DNA from: an uncultured Eubacterium sp. | Lineage (GTDB): Bacteria; Bacillota; Clostridia; Lachnospirales; Lachnospiraceae | Length of the DNA stretch: 64,000 nt | Reading direction: 5' to 3' | Assembly: GCA_910580075.1 (NCBI GenBank) | Contig: CAJTVR010000010.1 | Coordinates: forward strand, 15,724-79,723 | Part shown: in pieces, positions 35,258 through 43,994 of the stretch | Layout: every line of letters begins with the position of its first letter | How positions within the stretch are numbered: position 1 is the first letter of the stretch | Notes under the pieces: generated by a model | Told to the model about the DNA's origin: nothing | The model's input: only the letters and a program-made list of their open reading frames with translations | Database searches by the model: none | Position numbers and translations under genes: made by a program

Positions 35258-36223
35258 ATGGAATATGTAAAATTTGAAGGAATTGATAAAAAAGTCAGCA
35301 AGTTTTTTATGGGAACATTTGGAATGTTCTCGGATAACAAAGAAAAACATTTTCAGACACTCGATGCTGCATACGATCTTGGGATTACGGCAATCGATAC
35401 AGCACGCGCTTACGACTCTGAGCCGACAGTAGGGGAATGGATTCAGACACGGGGACTGCGTGACAAAATCGTCCTGCTTTCCAAAGGAGCGCATCCGAGT
35501 GATTACCGCGAAAGAGTAACGCCTTATGATATTGATTCAGACCTGGCTGAGACGCTTGCACAGCTGCGGACGGATTACCTGGATATTTATCTTTTACACA
35601 GGGATAATACAAAACTTCCGGTCGGCCCGATTGTAGAAAAATTAAACGAGCATCAGGCAGCTGGCAGAATTAAAATATTTGGCGGTTCAAACTGGACACA
35701 TACACGTCTGGAAGAAGCAAATGAGTATGCATATGCGCATAATCTGAAACCGATGTCCGTATCTTCTCCGAATTTCAGCCTGGCTGAGCAGGTGAAAAAT
35801 CCGTTTGCTCCTGGCTGTGTAACAGTTGCCGGAAATAAAAATGCTGAGGCACAGGCATGGTATGTGAAAAACCAGATGCCGCTGCTTGCATATTCTTCCC
35901 TAGCAAGAGGCCTGTTTTCCGGAAGGATTACAAGAGAACTGCTGGCAGAAAATCCGGATCAGATCGATATGTTCTGCCGTATCGGATACTGTTACGAAGA
36001 GAATTTTGTAAGGCTTGACCGCTGCAGAGAAATTGCAAAGGAGAAAGGATGCTCCATTCCGCAGGCTGCGATGGCATATGTCCTTGACAGTGAATTAAAT
36101 GCATTTCCAATTATCGGGGCTGCTGATAGAAGCGAGATTGAGTCTTCCCTGGGCGCACTGAACGTAAAACTCACACCGCAGGAGGTACTTTATCTGGAAC
36201 TGAAAGCAGATACAAGGAACTAA
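35258..36223 (+). CDS. Aldo/keto reductase
   Basis: The 321-residue NAD(P)H-dependent oxidoreductase has the AKR TIM barrel. The catalytic tetrad can be read as Asp and Tyr in AIDTARAYDSE, Lys in VLLSKGAH and His in DIYLLHRDN. The cofactor region near the end includes PIIGAADRSEIESSL. It lies 21 bp after the VOC gene with AGAGGAGGAAAG before the start. It likely reduces a keto sugar or keto acyl intermediate in the cluster; this is inference. Confidence 0.9.
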   Translation: MEYVKFEGIDKKVSKFFMGTFGMFSDNKEKHFQTLDAAYDLGITAIDTARAYDSEPTVGEWIQTRGLRDKIVLLSKGAHPSDYRERVTPYDIDSDLAETLAQLRTDYLDIYLLHRDNTKLPVGPIVEKLNEHQAAGRIKIFGGSNWTHTRLEEANEYAYAHNLKPMSVSSPNFSLAEQVKNPFAPGCVTVAGNKNAEAQAWYVKNQMPLLAYSSLARGLFSGRITRELLAENPDQIDMFCRIGYCYEENFVRLDRCREIAKEKGCSIPQAAMAYVLDSELNAFPIIGAADRSEIESSLGALNVKLTPQEVLYLELKADTRN

Positions 36224-36277
36224 CAGCGCAAAGGAAGGGTGTATGAAGACAATACCGCCTGAGAAAAGGAGAAAAAT

Positions 36278-37561
36278 ATGGTATCAGGTAAGATTGGAAA
36301 ATACAGACGGAGTGTTTCTATTATCGGGATTGGGGCGACACCTTTTTGCGATATTGGGGAAGACCCGGAATTAAAAGGACTGACAGAAGGAGAGTTTTTT
36401 GGCTCGGCTGCTTTAATGGCTATGGAAAATGCCGGCATTGAGCCAAGGGATGTAGATTTCTTTTACCATGGCTCTGCGAACCCGAAGTTTTTTAACAATG
36501 CTGCAACCCCGAATATGCAGGTGGCAGAATGGTTCGGAATGAGGGGAAAAGGATCGGTGCATCATTCAGAAGCATGCTGTACAGGGTATGTCGGTTTAGA
36601 GCAGGCAGTAAATGATGTTGCCAGCGGTGCGCATGATATCGTCCTTTCCGGCTGTGTGGAGATGGCCCGCGGACTACCGGTAGCGGGTAAGCCGGCACAT
36701 TTTCGAAAAGGGATTACTACAGATGATATTACCCCGGATCTGGAAGCAATTATGGACCGTGCTTATACAAGGGCTTTGGGCGGCGGACATATCGGCCAGG
36801 ATGACTGGATTGATTTATATAAAAATGAAAACGGGCTTACGGACGCACAGATTGATGAGATCTTAAATGCGATGTCCTATCATGGAAGAAGGGCGGCAGC
36901 GCTCAATCCGCTGGCAATGTGCCGTACGACGTTTGAAGAACAGGCAAAAGAAGCCGGATTTGATGACCCGATGGAATACCTGCGCTCACCGTTTAATCCA
37001 AAGACGACACAGTATCTGCGGGTTACGGGGAATGCTCCAAGTGCAGATGGAGCTGCCTGTGTGATTGTCTGCCCGACGGAAATGGCAGGGCAGTTTAAAC
37101 AAAAGCCGGTGGAACTTCTCGGGGCGGGCGCATCCTGTCTGGAACTTATGAGGCCGCATAACGAGATGGAAATCACGAAGGAAGCAGGCCGTCAGGTATA
37201 TGCAATGACAGGATTAAAGCCGGAAGATATGGACCTCCTTCTTGTCAATGATTTTGTGCTCCCGTCGCAGCTGCTTGCAGCAGAAGAGCTCGGGTATCTG
37301 CCGAAGGGAGAAGGATGGAAATGGGTGCTGGAAGGCCGTACGGCATTTGACGGCGACAGGCCTATAAATCCGCACGGAGGCCGTACATCCTATGGACATG
37401 CGTATGGGGCGTCCGGTATGGCTGATGTCTATGAGGCAGTACTTCAGCTGCGCGGGCAGGCCGGTGCACACCAGGTGAAAAATCATCCGAAAACAGCAAT
37501 GCTGCGGGGATTCGGCGGTGGACAAAACTGCCGTGTCCTAATCCTGAAAGCTGTGGAATAA
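36278..37561 (+). CDS. Thiolase-fold protein (SCP-x/PhlC-like) with partial active site
   Basis: The 427-residue protein has the thiolase fold. The nucleophile region is SEACCTGYVGLEQA (Cys100/101) and the His motif is GRTSYGHAYGASG (His374). The second catalytic cysteine motif of true thiolases (CxGGG) is replaced by GFGGGQN, as in SCP-x-type relatives. Such proteins pair with DUF35 partners as C-acyltransferases (PhlC with PhlB) or retro-aldolases (Ltp2 with a DUF35 domain); both are recalled from literature. The next gene is just such a DUF35 protein, 10 bp downstream, followed by an ACP. The function is therefore probably acyl transfer or C-C bond making/breaking, with unknown substrate. 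Confidence 0.82.
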   Translation: MVSGKIGKYRRSVSIIGIGATPFCDIGEDPELKGLTEGEFFGSAALMAMENAGIEPRDVDFFYHGSANPKFFNNAATPNMQVAEWFGMRGKGSVHHSEACCTGYVGLEQAVNDVASGAHDIVLSGCVEMARGLPVAGKPAHFRKGITTDDITPDLEAIMDRAYTRALGGGHIGQDDWIDLYKNENGLTDAQIDEILNAMSYHGRRAAALNPLAMCRTTFEEQAKEAGFDDPMEYLRSPFNPKTTQYLRVTGNAPSADGAACVIVCPTEMAGQFKQKPVELLGAGASCLELMRPHNEMEITKEAGRQVYAMTGLKPEDMDLLLVNDFVLPSQLLAAEELGYLPKGEGWKWVLEGRTAFDGDRPINPHGGRTSYGHAYGASGMADVYEAVLQLRGQAGAHQVKNHPKTAMLRGFGGGQNCRVLILKAVE

Positions 37562-37571
37562 GGAGGCAGAC

Positions 37572-37991
37572 ATGAAGATTGAAAAAATAGTCGAAAGGTT
37601 TTACGAGGGACTGGCTGAACATAAAATTTATGCTCGCAGATGTAAAGAATGCGGTGCAATAGAGTATCCGCCGCGGTATGCGTGCAACACCTGCGGGTAT
37701 CACGAAACAGAGTGGGTGGAGCTGTCAGGAAAAGGGAAACTCCACAGCATCATCCTTCCGGCATCCTTAAATGCAGACCCGTGGAATAATAAAATCGGTC
37801 CGTACTGTTACGGCCTGATTGAATTAGAAGAAGGCGTGATGTTTAACGGGACCGTGTTTGGCATGACCAGGAAACTCGCAAAGAAAATGAAACAGAAACT
37901 TCCGATCCCGGTACATCCTTTGTTTGCTGAGAGGGACGGCTTTACAACGCTGTTTTTTGAAATTGATGAGAATGCGGGGGTAGACAATTGA
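37572..37991 (+). CDS. DUF35 Zn-ribbon/OB-fold protein
   Basis: The 139-residue protein has a rubredoxin-like zinc ribbon (Cys24, Cys27, Cys38, Cys41 in CKECG...CNTCG) followed by an OB fold (about 50-130), the PhlB-like/DUF35 architecture. These proteins act as non-catalytic or acyl-CoA-binding partners of thiolase-fold enzymes. AAGGAGG precedes the ATG, and the stop overlaps the TTG start of the ACP gene. The position between thiolase and ACP supports a three-protein complex. Confidence 0.88.
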   Translation: MKIEKIVERFYEGLAEHKIYARRCKECGAIEYPPRYACNTCGYHETEWVELSGKGKLHSIILPASLNADPWNNKIGPYCYGLIELEEGVMFNGTVFGMTRKLAKKMKQKLPIPVHPLFAERDGFTTLFFEIDENAGVDN

Positions 37992-38227
37992 GCAGAAAAG
38001 AAATGGTAGATTTTATAGCCGGCTGTGTAGCGCAGACCTATCGGGCAGATGTGTCCGGCCTGTCGGAGTCTACAAATATACTGGAAGAGTTTGGAACAAA
38101 GTCCATGCAGAGGCTTTCCCTGTGTGCTTTGATTGAAAACGAGACCGACGTAGTACTTTCTCTGGGAGATATGGGGAAGTACCCGACAATTGGAGAACTG
38201 GCTGATTATATTCTGCAGCAGGAATAA
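37988..38227 (+). CDS. Acyl carrier protein-like protein
   Basis: The 79-residue helical protein fits the ACP fold. The phosphopantetheine serine is likely Ser39 in EEFGTKSMQRLSL, where ordinary ACPs have a DSL motif. The start is TTG with GCGGGGG upstream; an internal ATG lies at 38003. It overlaps the DUF35 stop and ends the operon before a strong terminator. It would need a phosphopantetheinyl transferase, and one is encoded at 3.3 kb. It probably carries the acyl or keto intermediate used by the thiolase-fold enzyme. Confidence 0.8.
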   Translation: MSRKEMVDFIAGCVAQTYRADVSGLSESTNILEEFGTKSMQRLSLCALIENETDVVLSLGDMGKYPTIGELADYILQQE

Positions 38228-38236
38228 AATTAAAAG

Positions 38237-38289
38237 AGGGTTCCAGATCACTTGTGTCCGTTCAGGGCAGGTGTTCTGGAACCTTTTTG
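38237..38289 (+). terminator. Rho-independent terminator of the thiolase/ACP operon
   Basis: GGTTCCAGA (38239-38247) pairs with TCTGGAACC (38275-38283), followed by five T. It marks the end of the operon that starts at 32752. Confidence 0.85.
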
Positions 38290-38352
38290 TATGCCGCTTA
38301 GGGGATGCGCTGCCTGCTTTGCGTGAGGTTCGCCAGGGGAGGGGAGTAGTTT

Positions 38353-38600
38353 TCCCGGACGCCGGGCGGAGAAACTTTTTCCTTTTTCTGATCCGCCTTC
38401 GAAGCTTACTGTATTGGCACTGATAGGTGCCTTTTGGGGCTTCCAGGTATTTCATGCAAAAGGCAGAGAGCCACAAATCCTGGGAGCCGGGCAGAAAATT
38501 AAGAGTTTCTAACAGTTCTACGGAGTCACATCACAAGGAACCGCTGCTCTCTCCGGCGTCCGGGCAGCCAGTACTTTCCGGCTGGCAAATTATAAAGGAA
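38353..38600 (+). repeat. Dispersed mosaic repeat, copy A
   Basis: It begins near CCCGGACGCCGGGCGGAG, includes TATTGGCACTGATAGGTGCC and ends with TTTCCGGCTGGCAAATTATA and AAGGAA. The same modules recur at 44.6, 47.5, 48.2, 54.4 and 63.9 kb. Several short dyads are present. Open frames here are translations of the repeat and are not called as genes. Confidence 0.88.
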
Positions 38601-38760
38601 GCACGCAGCACAGTCTTTGAATACATAGAGGGATGGTATAGCCGAAAAAGAATACATAGTGCGATTGGCTATATAACGACCAACAAAAAGAGGAAGATGA
38701 ACTCAAAAAAGTAACATAATCTTTCGACTTTTTGGTCCAAAGTATTGACATAGGTCCAGG
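38601..38760 (+). mobile_element. IS3-family transposase 3' remnant with right inverted repeat
   Basis: After the shared end of the repeat, the frame encodes about 37 residues typical of the C terminus of an IS3-family (IS150-like) integrase: FEYIEGWYSRKRIHSAIGY. A stop follows at 38712-38714. The DNA then reads TTGGTCCAAAGTATTGACAT and AGGTCCA, matching the usual TG...CA terminus of such elements. The rest of the element is missing. Confidence 0.82.
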
Positions 38761-38926
38761 CAGAACGGAACAGATATAATAGGGAAGTCCGGTAAATTCC
38801 AGAGGGCTGTTTAAAGTCCTTTGGCTATTGACAGAAGAAATTGAATTATAAAAACTTTATAATTTTGTTGGAAATTATGGACATTCAACTTTATATGCAG
38901 TATAATTAAAAAAAATAAGGGAGGGA
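38761..38926 (+). promoter_or_regulatory. Promoter region of the restriction-modification island
   Basis: TGGACA (38878-38883), 17-bp spacer and TATAAT (38901-38906) form a good sigma-A promoter for the first methyltransferase gene. The DNA becomes clearly more A/T-rich here than to the left. Confidence 0.7.
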
Positions 38927-39685
38927 GTGCAAATAAGAAATTATCCTGAGAATTTCAAATTAGAAGAAACAACAATATGGTCATTTCCAGATAGAGGAAG
39001 CTGGGCAACACATTCTGGAAAGTATCGTGGAAACTGGTCACCATATATTCCAAGAAATCTTATTTTACGTTACTCTAAAAAAAATGACTGGGTATTGGAT
39101 CCTTTCGTAGGAAGTGGGACGACATTAATAGAGGCAAGGTTGTTGGGCAGAAATGCTGTCGGTGTCGATGTTAATCCTGATTCCATCAAATTATCTAATT
39201 CAAATCTTGATTTTATATGTTCAGAAACTCCAAAAATATTTATCCGACAAGGAAATGCAAGGAAACTATTGTTTTTAAAAGATAGTAGCATTGATTTAAT
39301 TTGTACGCAGCCGCCCTATGCAGATATTATTCGATACAGCAAGGATATTCAAGAGGATATGTCTCACTTATCATATGAAAGTTTTCAAAATGCTATATCG
39401 GAAGTTGCGGTAGAATCTTTTCGGGTTTTAAAAGAAAAAGGAATTTGCGCATTTATGATAGGAGATATTCGCAGAAAAGGGTATGTGCTTCCGCTTGGGA
39501 TGAAATCAATGCAAAAGTTTGTGGATACTGGTTTGGTTTTGAAAGAAATTGTAATTAAAGAACAGCATAATTGCAGATCTGCAGATTATTGGGATGGCCG
39601 GAAGCGAAATTTTTTGTTGATTGCACATGAATATATTTTTGTACTGGAAAAGCCTGACAGTCGAACAAAATTCGCCGATCGCTGA
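38927..39685 (+). CDS. Site-specific DNA methyltransferase (TSPPY-like class)
   Basis: The 252-residue SAM-dependent DNA methyltransferase has the SAM motif LDPFVGSGTTLIEARLLG (Asp58) and the catalytic motif TQPPY (127-131), a form of the TSPPY motif found in N4-cytosine and beta-class N6-adenine enzymes. Target recognition sequence is not evident, so it may be a solitary or auxiliary modifier of the island. The start GTG at 38927 lies very close to its GGGAGGG box, so the true start is uncertain. Low GC relative to flanks suggests horizontal transfer. Confidence 0.85.
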   Translation: MQIRNYPENFKLEETTIWSFPDRGSWATHSGKYRGNWSPYIPRNLILRYSKKNDWVLDPFVGSGTTLIEARLLGRNAVGVDVNPDSIKLSNSNLDFICSETPKIFIRQGNARKLLFLKDSSIDLICTQPPYADIIRYSKDIQEDMSHLSYESFQNAISEVAVESFRVLKEKGICAFMIGDIRRKGYVLPLGMKSMQKFVDTGLVLKEIVIKEQHNCRSADYWDGRKRNFLLIAHEYIFVLEKPDSRTKFADR

Positions 39686-39766
39686 ATTAAAAGTTGAAAA
39701 AACTGAAATTTTGTGATATATTGTTAGACAGAGATTAACAGAAAGCAAATATTTGAGGTAAGTAAA

Positions 39767-39964
39767 ATGGCTGTCAGTTATAAGAAATTGTGGAAACTGC
39801 TAATTGATAGAGATATGAAAAAGAAAGATTTATGTAGGGCGGCGGGAATTAGTCACACTTCTATGGCCAAATTAGGCAAGAACGAGAATGTTACAACAGA
39901 TGTGCTTGTAAAAATATGTACTGCTTTGAATTGTGATATCGGTGATATAATGGAAATAAATTAA
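39767..39964 (+). CDS. Small Cro/CI-type HTH regulator (possible R-M controller)
   Basis: The 65-residue protein is a single helix-turn-helix domain of the Xre/YozG-like type: DLCRAAGISHTSMAKLGK, then VLVKICTALNCDIGDIMEI. Such small proteins often control expression of restriction-modification genes (C proteins) or mobile elements. It lies between two methyltransferase genes. A TTGAGGTAAGTAAA leader gives weak translation signals. A controller role is inferred from position. Confidence 0.82.
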   Translation: MAVSYKKLWKLLIDRDMKKKDLCRAAGISHTSMAKLGKNENVTTDVLVKICTALNCDIGDIMEIN

Positions 39965-40005
39965 AATATTTTATATGGAATTGCGTGGAAAGGTAATATA
40001 AAGTG

Positions 40006-41898
40006 ATGGAGCAGGTAATAAACAAAGAGAAAGCTGTTTTGCCAAAGCCTATTTTAAAGTGGGCGGGTGGAAAAACACAGATGTTGGGAAATATTATGCC
40101 CAAAATACCGAAAACTTATGGGAGGTACATAGAACCGTTTGTTGGAGGGGGTGCGCTTTTTTTTGCTTTGACTCCATGCCAGGCAATTATTTCGGATAGC
40201 AATCCTGAATTGATTAATACATACCAGGAAGTGGCCAACCATGTTGATTTAGTGATAAAATATTTGCATCAATATAAAAACACAAAAGAAGATTTTTATG
40301 CGGTTCGTGCATTGGATTGGACAAAGCTGCCGAAAGCTAATGCGGCAGCCAGAATGATATACTTAAATAAAACATGTTTTAATGGATTGTACAGAGTGAA
40401 CAAAAAAGGACAATTTAATGTGCCGTATGGAAAGTATAAGTCTCCAAATTATTGTGATGAAGACTCTTTATATTCTGCGTCAGAGATTTTGCGGCAAGCA
40501 ATGATTGTATGTGATGATTATAGATCTGTGTTAAAAAAATATGCTGAACCAGGAGATTTTGTTTTTTTGGATCCGCCATATCTTCCAATTTCTGAATACG
40601 CTGATTTTAAGCGATACACAAAGGAACAGTTTTATGAAGAAGATCATACGGAATTGGCAAAGGAAGTCGGGCGCCTGCAGGAACTAGGCTGTTATGTGAT
40701 ATTGACAAACTCTAACCATCCATTCGTACACGAATTATATGCACCATACAAAATAGAAATAGTTCCAACCAAAAGATATATTTCATGCAATGGCAGTAAC
40801 CGAAAAGGTGAGGATGTTATTGTGACTGCTTTACCTAAAAGGAGGACATTGCTGAAGGCGGTTCCAAAACCATTGCCAGAACAAGTATCAAAATATCCAG
40901 CGACGCGATTTATGGGTTCTAAAAGTAAACTTTTAGAACAAATATGGTCAGTGGCATCTCAATTTGAATTTAATACAGTAGTTGATCTTTTTTCGGGTTC
41001 CGGAATTGTTGGGTATATGTTCAAGGCGCAGGGAAAGTCTGTAATTAGTAATGACTATATGGCTATGTCTGCGGCTTTTACAAAGGCAATGGTTGAAAAT
41101 AATCAGGTGATATTGCCTGTGGAAGAAGCTGAAACATTGCTCGTCAGAAAGAAAGAATCAGATCATTTTGTATCAGAAACGTTTAAAGGATTGTACTATT
41201 CTGATCTGGAAAATGAATTGATAGATACATTAAGAACAAATATTGCAGCGATCAAGGATCCATATAAACACGCAATCGCTATGTCTGCGCTGATACGGGC
41301 ATGTACAAAAAAACGTCCTCGTGGAATTTTTACATATACAGGGGAACGGTATAATGATGGAAGAAAAGATTTAAAAAAATCCTTGAACCAACAATTTATA
41401 GAGGCAGTTATTACGATTAACAATGCAGTATTTGATAATGGAAAGGAAAATAGCTCTAGGTGTGGAGATGCAATGGAGTTAAGAGTGGAACATCCGGATT
41501 TGGTATATATTGATCCGCCTTATTATTCTCCGTTATCTGATAATGAATATGTACGGCGGTATCATTTTGTGGAAGGACTGGCAAGGGACTGGCAGGGAGT
41601 TGAAATACAGCAAAATACACAGACGAAGAAATTTAAATCATATCCGACTCCTTTTTCCACAAGAAAAGGAGCAGCGGATGCATTTGATCAGTTGTTCAAA
41701 AAATTTTCAAAGAGCATTTTAGTTGTATCTTATTCGTCTAATAGTCAGCCTACACAGGATGAAATGTTAACTCTTTTGGCCAAACATAAAGAACATGTTG
41801 AGGTAGTACCTATTGATTATATTTATTCTTTTGGAAATCAGAAAGCAGCAAAAACGAATCGAAATAAAGTTCAGGAATATTTATTCGCTGCATATTAA
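40006..41898 (+). CDS. Fused two-domain DNA adenine methyltransferase (M.FokI-like)
   Basis: The 630-residue protein contains two complete Dam-type (D12 class) N6-adenine methyltransferases. Domain 1 (about 1-285) has LKWAGGKTQM, EPFVGGGALFF and DPPY (about 189-192). Domain 2 (about 300-630) has RFMGSKSKLLEQI, DLFSGSGIVGYMF and DPPY (about 503-506). Fusions of this kind modify both strands of the asymmetric sites of Type IIS systems such as FokI. The restriction gene follows 15 bp later. GTG at 40003 is an alternative start. Low GC content sets it apart from the flanks. Confidence 0.92.
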   Translation: MEQVINKEKAVLPKPILKWAGGKTQMLGNIMPKIPKTYGRYIEPFVGGGALFFALTPCQAIISDSNPELINTYQEVANHVDLVIKYLHQYKNTKEDFYAVRALDWTKLPKANAAARMIYLNKTCFNGLYRVNKKGQFNVPYGKYKSPNYCDEDSLYSASEILRQAMIVCDDYRSVLKKYAEPGDFVFLDPPYLPISEYADFKRYTKEQFYEEDHTELAKEVGRLQELGCYVILTNSNHPFVHELYAPYKIEIVPTKRYISCNGSNRKGEDVIVTALPKRRTLLKAVPKPLPEQVSKYPATRFMGSKSKLLEQIWSVASQFEFNTVVDLFSGSGIVGYMFKAQGKSVISNDYMAMSAAFTKAMVENNQVILPVEEAETLLVRKKESDHFVSETFKGLYYSDLENELIDTLRTNIAAIKDPYKHAIAMSALIRACTKKRPRGIFTYTGERYNDGRKDLKKSLNQQFIEAVITINNAVFDNGKENSSRCGDAMELRVEHPDLVYIDPPYYSPLSDNEYVRRYHFVEGLARDWQGVEIQQNTQTKKFKSYPTPFSTRKGAADAFDQLFKKFSKSILVVSYSSNSQPTQDEMLTLLAKHKEHVEVVPIDYIYSFGNQKAAKTNRNKVQEYLFAAY

Positions 41899-41913
41899 AC
41901 GGAGGATATTTTT

Positions 41914-43635
41914 GTGCGGGAGCAAATTGAAATTTGGCTGGTAGGTAATACAGGTCTGCGTAATCCAAACCGTATACAGGAAGGGTTTTCCATATTTGCC
42001 GCATCATCTTTTGTAGGAAATCTTCATGGACGGGAAAATGAAATTGGATTTATGAACCTTCTGAATACAAGAGGCATTATTCAAAATGAAAATGGGAAAG
42101 ATGCATCAGGAAGTCATGCAAGAAAATGGCGATTAATGTTTGCAAAAAATGGCTTCATTTATCCACAAGTGAAGAAAAAGGATGGACAGCAGAATGAACT
42201 CGGGAAACTTGATGATATTACGCCATTTGGCAGGGCTTTTTTGAGAGCGGATACCTATCCGGCAGTGCAGGAATGTTATCTTCGTGCAATGAGCGTGGAA
42301 CAGTTTCCAATGCCCGACGGGAAGTCCTGTTTTTCACCGTTGAGGTGGCTGCTTGCAATTATGCTTGAATTAGAAAAACGTACAGGTTCCTCAGAACTTA
42401 GCAGAATTGAGTTTGCGTTGTGGGGGCATACCACAAATCCAGGTTATGATTTGACAGGAGTTGTAGATCATATTCTGGATCTTAGAAATAGACGAGCCAA
42501 AGCATCAGCAAAGCGCACGTTTGATAAGAAAGAGATAGCCAGACGAGGTGAAAATTACAATAAAAAAGCAGATAATTTTTTGGATTACGGTGATATGAAC
42601 ATGAGGTATCTTCGTATTTCGGGTGTGTTGCAGCGAAAAGGGAGAGGGCTTATGATTGTTCCATCAAAGCACATTCTGGCAGAAAAACTTGCTAAGGCTA
42701 CGGCAAGTTCAATACCGGTTATGGAGCAATATAAAATGTTGTGCAATGGGGCATTATTACCTATAGACAGCATGGATGTCGCAAAATATTTGCTCAATGA
42801 TTTAATGAAGCAGATGAAGGAAAGGAACATTGTTTTTGATGTGTCAGATCTTCCTCTTACTACTCCTATGGAGATTAATATTGCCAGACAACGGCTTGAA
42901 AATATACTTGCTCAGACTGATGAAATCAATTATGCGAATAACCAATGTAATCAGTGGAAGGAAATAGCTGATTATATGTCACTTCTTATCAAAGGTGGAG
43001 GTAAAATTATTTATGACGAAGATAATGCGATTGAGGTTCCAAAAGATGAAACACCTGCATATCTTGAATGGATTCTTTGGCGGGCAGCATTAGCGATTGA
43101 TCATCTGACTAATAAACCATATGAGATGCGAGGATTTCGACTAGATTCTGATTTTATGCCTGTTTCTACAGCAGGAGGTGGAAAAGGAGATCTATATTGT
43201 GAGTTCGATGATTTTACAATTTTAATTGAAGTGACAATGTCTTCTTCATCAAGACAGGAGGCAATGGAAGGAGAACCCGTTAGGCGTCATGTGTCAGACG
43301 CTGTTTTAAAATATGATAAGCCAGTATACGGATTGTTTATCGCTGTTAAAATTGATACAAATACAGCTGAAACATTTAGGCAAGGCATTTGGTATGCGAA
43401 AGGAGATGTAAAACAGAGACTGGATATTGTGCCATTAACTTTAGCACAATTTCAAATGTATTTTGTGTCGATGTTTCGGATGAAGCAGTCAAAACCGGAA
43501 AAACTTAGAGAATTAATTCTGAAATGTGAATCCAGACGAGATATTCTGGAAGCACCTGCTTGGAAAGAATATATTGCGGCTATTGTTAACGAAAAAGCTG
43601 AAAGAATGGTAAAAGTATCAAATAGATATTCTTGA
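41914..43635 (+). CDS. AlwI/BstNBI-family Type IIS restriction endonuclease
   Basis: The 573-residue protein starts with the family-typical GNTGLRNPNRIQEGFSIF. Its C-terminal nuclease domain has GKGDLYCEFDDFTILIEVT, with Asp426, Glu439, Glu452 and His459 (EGEPVRRH). I recall the same spacing in the nicking enzyme N.BstNBI (D456, E469, E482). It should cut at a fixed distance from an asymmetric 5-bp-type site; the exact site cannot be read. GTG start behind CGGAGGA. It lies directly after the matching fused methyltransferase. The frame stays open for 54 codons beyond its TGA. Confidence 0.9.
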   Translation: MREQIEIWLVGNTGLRNPNRIQEGFSIFAASSFVGNLHGRENEIGFMNLLNTRGIIQNENGKDASGSHARKWRLMFAKNGFIYPQVKKKDGQQNELGKLDDITPFGRAFLRADTYPAVQECYLRAMSVEQFPMPDGKSCFSPLRWLLAIMLELEKRTGSSELSRIEFALWGHTTNPGYDLTGVVDHILDLRNRRAKASAKRTFDKKEIARRGENYNKKADNFLDYGDMNMRYLRISGVLQRKGRGLMIVPSKHILAEKLAKATASSIPVMEQYKMLCNGALLPIDSMDVAKYLLNDLMKQMKERNIVFDVSDLPLTTPMEINIARQRLENILAQTDEINYANNQCNQWKEIADYMSLLIKGGGKIIYDEDNAIEVPKDETPAYLEWILWRAALAIDHLTNKPYEMRGFRLDSDFMPVSTAGGGKGDLYCEFDDFTILIEVTMSSSSRQEAMEGEPVRRHVSDAVLKYDKPVYGLFIAVKIDTNTAETFRQGIWYAKGDVKQRLDIVPLTLAQFQMYFVSMFRMKQSKPEKLRELILKCESRRDILEAPAWKEYIAAIVNEKAERMVKVSNRYS

Positions 43636-43800
43636 AAATTTGTACCGCCAGGTGTTATTGCATATAGTTCTGTATTTGGAGAAAAGCAAGTAGTTGGCGT
43701 AACAGTTCATTTTCAAAAATACCAAAATAAAATTATTAAAATGTCATATTTAAAGGGATTGCTGAATGAAGTTGTTTTTAGTTCAAGTGGAAAACATTAG
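43636..43800 (+). pseudogene. Open in-frame extension after the endonuclease stop (coding remnant)
   Basis: After the TGA at 43633-43635 the same frame runs 54 codons to TAG at 43798 and has protein-like composition, for example YSSVFGEKQVVGVTVHF and KMSYLKGLLNEVVF. No start codon with ribosome site lies at its beginning. It is either the 3' remnant of another gene fused by deletion or a lost C-terminal part. I do not recognise the family. Confidence 0.45.
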
Positions 43801-43994
43801 TGCATAATTGATTTGGATATGAAAATAAACTTAAATACATAGTTGCTTTTGAAAAAATAATAATGCGATTGTGTTATCAATTGGAATATAAGGATGATTC
43901 CTTATTGTATTATAGTATGCGTAAGTAAATAATAACAAGCAAAAAGTATATATGCAGATATATAATGTGAAAGAAAAACAAGTAGGAGCATAAG

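Noticed and set aside
30565..38227. C-glycoside deglycosylation locus (DgpABC/Dfg type)
   Set aside because: TIM barrels fit, but no Gfo/Idh oxidoreductase and no small beta-subunit gene are present, while thiolase, DUF35 and ACP are extra.
38427..38600. Start of a 95-codon frame before the IS3 remnant
   Set aside because: The upstream half is repeat copy A; only the last 37 codons look like transposase.
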